Below are positions 62,479 to 64,000 of a stretch of 64,000 nt of DNA, one piece after another. The stretch lies in NCBI GenBank assembly GCA_021324365.1, contig JAJPJE010000046.1:1-64000 (forward strand), given 5' to 3'. A program made the translations under genes and the position numbers. The stretch is from Terriglobia bacterium (GTDB taxonomy: Bacteria > Acidobacteriota > Terriglobia > Terriglobales > Acidobacteriaceae). The first letter of the stretch is position 1. Each line of letters starts with the position of its first letter. Below the pieces are notes generated by a model that saw nothing but the letters and a program-made list of their open reading frames with translations, was not told the origin of the DNA and searched no databases.

Positions 62479-63093
62479 ATGGTTCGCCTCGTCCCGCGCG
62501 AGACAAAATTCTTCCAGATGTTCTCCCAAGTCGCCGATAACGTGACCGAGGGCGCTCGGCTTATGAAAGATCTGTTGGAGAACTATACCGATGTCCCCAC
62601 TCGAGTCAGTAAGCTCAAAGAAATCGAACATCGCGGTGATGACATGACGCACGCGATCCTGACCAAGCTGAACCAGACTTTCATCACTCCGTTCGACCGG
62701 GAAGACATCCATCGGCTGGCGTCATCTCTTGATGATGTGCTCGACTTGCTGAATTCCGCCGGTGAGCGCCTGGTCACTTATAAGATTGAGTCTGTTCCGC
62801 CCGCCTCGGTGACTCTGGCGGCCCTGATCTTGCAGCAAAGTATTGAACTCGGACGCGCCGTTGCAATGTTGGAGAAGAATCATCACGTCCTCGAGCACTG
62901 CGTGGAGATCAACCGCCTGGAAAATGAAGCCGACAGGGTGGCGCGCCAGGCGATTGGTGACCTCTTCGACACCGAAAAGGATCCTATAACCCTCATTAAA
63001 ACCAAAGAGCTGTTTGAAGTGCTGGAACTAGCCACGGACAAAGCCGAGGATGCTGCCAACGTTCTGGAAGCCGTGGTATTGAAAAGCGCCTGA
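62479..63093 (+). CDS. DUF47 (PhoU-like) phosphate transport accessory protein
   Basis: 204 residues, all helical, cytoplasmic. It has the PhoU/DUF47 patterns ETKFFQMFSQVADNVTEGARLM, EIEHRGDDMTHAILTKLNQTFITPFDREDIHRLASSLDDVLD and EADRVARQAIGDLF. The E-x3-D/D-x-x-D clusters bind metal in PhoU relatives. It lies 44 bases upstream of a PiT transporter and is its usual regulatory partner. Confidence 0.88.
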   Translation: MVRLVPRETKFFQMFSQVADNVTEGARLMKDLLENYTDVPTRVSKLKEIEHRGDDMTHAILTKLNQTFITPFDREDIHRLASSLDDVLDLLNSAGERLVTYKIESVPPASVTLAALILQQSIELGRAVAMLEKNHHVLEHCVEINRLENEADRVARQAIGDLFDTEKDPITLIKTKELFEVLELATDKAEDAANVLEAVVLKSA

Positions 63094-63136
63094 TGAATTT
63101 CGGCTCCCCCGCTATGGGCTTAAGAAAGAGCGACCG

Positions 63137-64000
63137 GTGAATACTGGCCTGATTCTTGTCGCAGCCACAATCTTTGTTGCACTCATTTTTGACTTCTTTA
63201 ACGGCTTTCACGATGCGGCCAACAGCATCGCGACCGTCGTCTCGACCCGGGTTCTTTCGCCAAAACTGGCCGTACTTTGGGCAGCAGCGTTTAATTTTCT
63301 CGCTGCATTTTTTCTCGGAACAGCCGTCGCGAAAACGATCGGGCGCGGCATGATTCGTCTCGATATCGATGGCGTCGCCGTGGTTACCCAATACGTCGTT
63401 CTCGCCGGGCTGGTCGGCGCCATCGTTTGGGATCTGGTGACCTGGCTGTGGGGTCTGCCAACGTCTTCATCTCATGCGCTGATCGGAGCTTATGCAGGCG
63501 CAGCCGTCGCGAAGGCCGGCTTCGGCGTGATCCTCCCCTCCGGTTGGACGAAGACTCTGGTCTTCATTGTAGTTGCCCCCGTCATGGGCCTCGTCTTGGG
63601 CTTTGCGCTGATGGTGGCCGTCTACTGGATTTTTCAGCGTAAATCGCCACTGCAGGTTGATGGTCTGTTTCGTAAGCTGCAACTGTTTTCTGCGGCCGCC
63701 TACAGCCTAGGCCATGGCGGAAATGATGCGCAAAAAACCATGGGCATCGTGGCCGGAGCGCTTTACACCGGCGGGCTCATGACCAAGGCTGATTTCGCTG
63801 GCAACTGGGGCAAGCTGCATTGGCCGATCATTCTTGCCGCCCACACAGCGATCGCCCTCGGAACCTACTTTGGTGGCTGGCGCATCGTCCGCACCATGGG
63901 ATCGAAGATCACCAAGCTCAAGCCGGTCGGGGGATTCTGTGCGGAAACCGCCGGCGCCGTGACGCTATTCGGAACCGCTCTCGCTGGTATTCCGGTCAGC
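63137..64000 (+). CDS. pit: inorganic phosphate transporter, PiT family (3' end cut by window edge)
   Basis: Starts with GTG 63137 after AAGAAAGAG; 288 residues are present and the gene runs off the window. The PiT signature is FDFFNGFHDAANSIATVVSTRVL in the first helix pair, and the second copy is SLGHGGNDAQKTMGIVAGAL. GLPTSSSHALIGAYAGAAV is also typical. It carries out proton- or sodium-coupled, low-affinity phosphate (or metal-phosphate) uptake. The GTG start means it was not reported as a complete frame here. Confidence 0.9.
   Translation, partial: MNTGLILVAATIFVALIFDFFNGFHDAANSIATVVSTRVLSPKLAVLWAAAFNFLAAFFLGTAVAKTIGRGMIRLDIDGVAVVTQYVVLAGLVGAIVWDLVTWLWGLPTSSSHALIGAYAGAAVAKAGFGVILPSGWTKTLVFIVVAPVMGLVLGFALMVAVYWIFQRKSPLQVDGLFRKLQLFSAAAYSLGHGGNDAQKTMGIVAGALYTGGLMTKADFAGNWGKLHWPIILAAHTAIALGTYFGGWRIVRTMGSKITKLKPVGGFCAETAGAVTLFGTALAGIPVS

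Noticed and set aside
1-64000. tRNA, rRNA, CRISPR array, insertion sequence or prophage
   Set aside because: I looked for tRNA-like T-loops with CCA ends, regular spaced repeats, transposase or integrase motifs and phage structural genes and saw none; a tRNAscan/Infernal run would be needed to exclude small RNAs.

Overview
The window is bacterial chromosome with dense coding on both strands. Gene content and protein style suggest a soil Acidobacterium of the Koribacter/Terriglobia type: a hopanoid operon, a BlaI/M56 pair, PilZ proteins, a full Tol-Pal locus, a Pal with an Ig-like insert, and small lineage-specific proteins. That assignment is inferred from recalled family distribution; no 16S or other marker RNA is present. 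I saw no IS element, prophage, CRISPR array, tRNA or rRNA.

Layout. 1-2597 (-): threonine synthase (cut by the left edge) and aspartokinase. 2765-5367 (+): a cNMP/CBS/DUF294 nucleotidyltransferase coupled to a DnaQ-like exonuclease. 5385-7262: acetyltransferase, two divergent PilZ proteins (one with a histidine-kinase-like phosphoacceptor helix) and a small ORF. 7377-9349 (+): a GtrB-like glycosyltransferase with an epimerase. 9374-15562: small membrane protein, HtrA/Do protease, M56 sensor peptidase plus BlaI repressor, a beta-barrel protein, a secreted HExxH peptidase. 15709-16194: a TPR protein.

16195-26619 (-) is a tight hopanoid/isoprenoid operon, in transcription order ispH, shc, hpnA, hpnG, two zinc-dependent MDR dehydrogenases, hpnC, hpnD, hpnE. 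It makes squalene from farnesyl diphosphate (HpnC/D/E), cyclises it (Shc) and carries side-chain genes (HpnA/HpnG). The two dehydrogenases are candidates for the reductive side-chain step to which, to my knowledge, no enzyme has been assigned. recN lies upstream.

28933-34277 (+): Tol-Pal (tolQ, tolR, a TolA/TonB-like protein, tolB, pal, cpoB). tolB carries an apparent one-base deletion in a G-run. 34282-43066 (mostly -): an orphan [2Fe-2S] protein, a 2-oxoacid:ferredoxin oxidoreductase (korAB), accA and dnaE. 43162-49789: a sigma/anti-sigma-like fusion, a PRC/MgtE_N/CBS protein, an RsbW/RsbV-type pair, ruvC and several secreted or membrane proteins. 49948-51024 (+): a phosphofructokinase with both residues typical of pyrophosphate use. 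51145-52122 (-): a Gly/Ala/Thr-rich exported protein with a sortase-signal-like C terminus.

52542-57874 (+): a complete bidirectional NAD-linked [NiFe] hydrogenase operon, hoxEFUYH plus its maturation protease. 58168-64000 (+): a small basic conserved protein with its own promoter and terminator, a secreted hydrolase, a DUF4126 membrane protein, a phospholipase C/acid phosphatase-family enzyme, and a DUF47-PiT phosphate uptake pair running off the right edge. All database-dependent statements are from family recognition by eye; no search was run.
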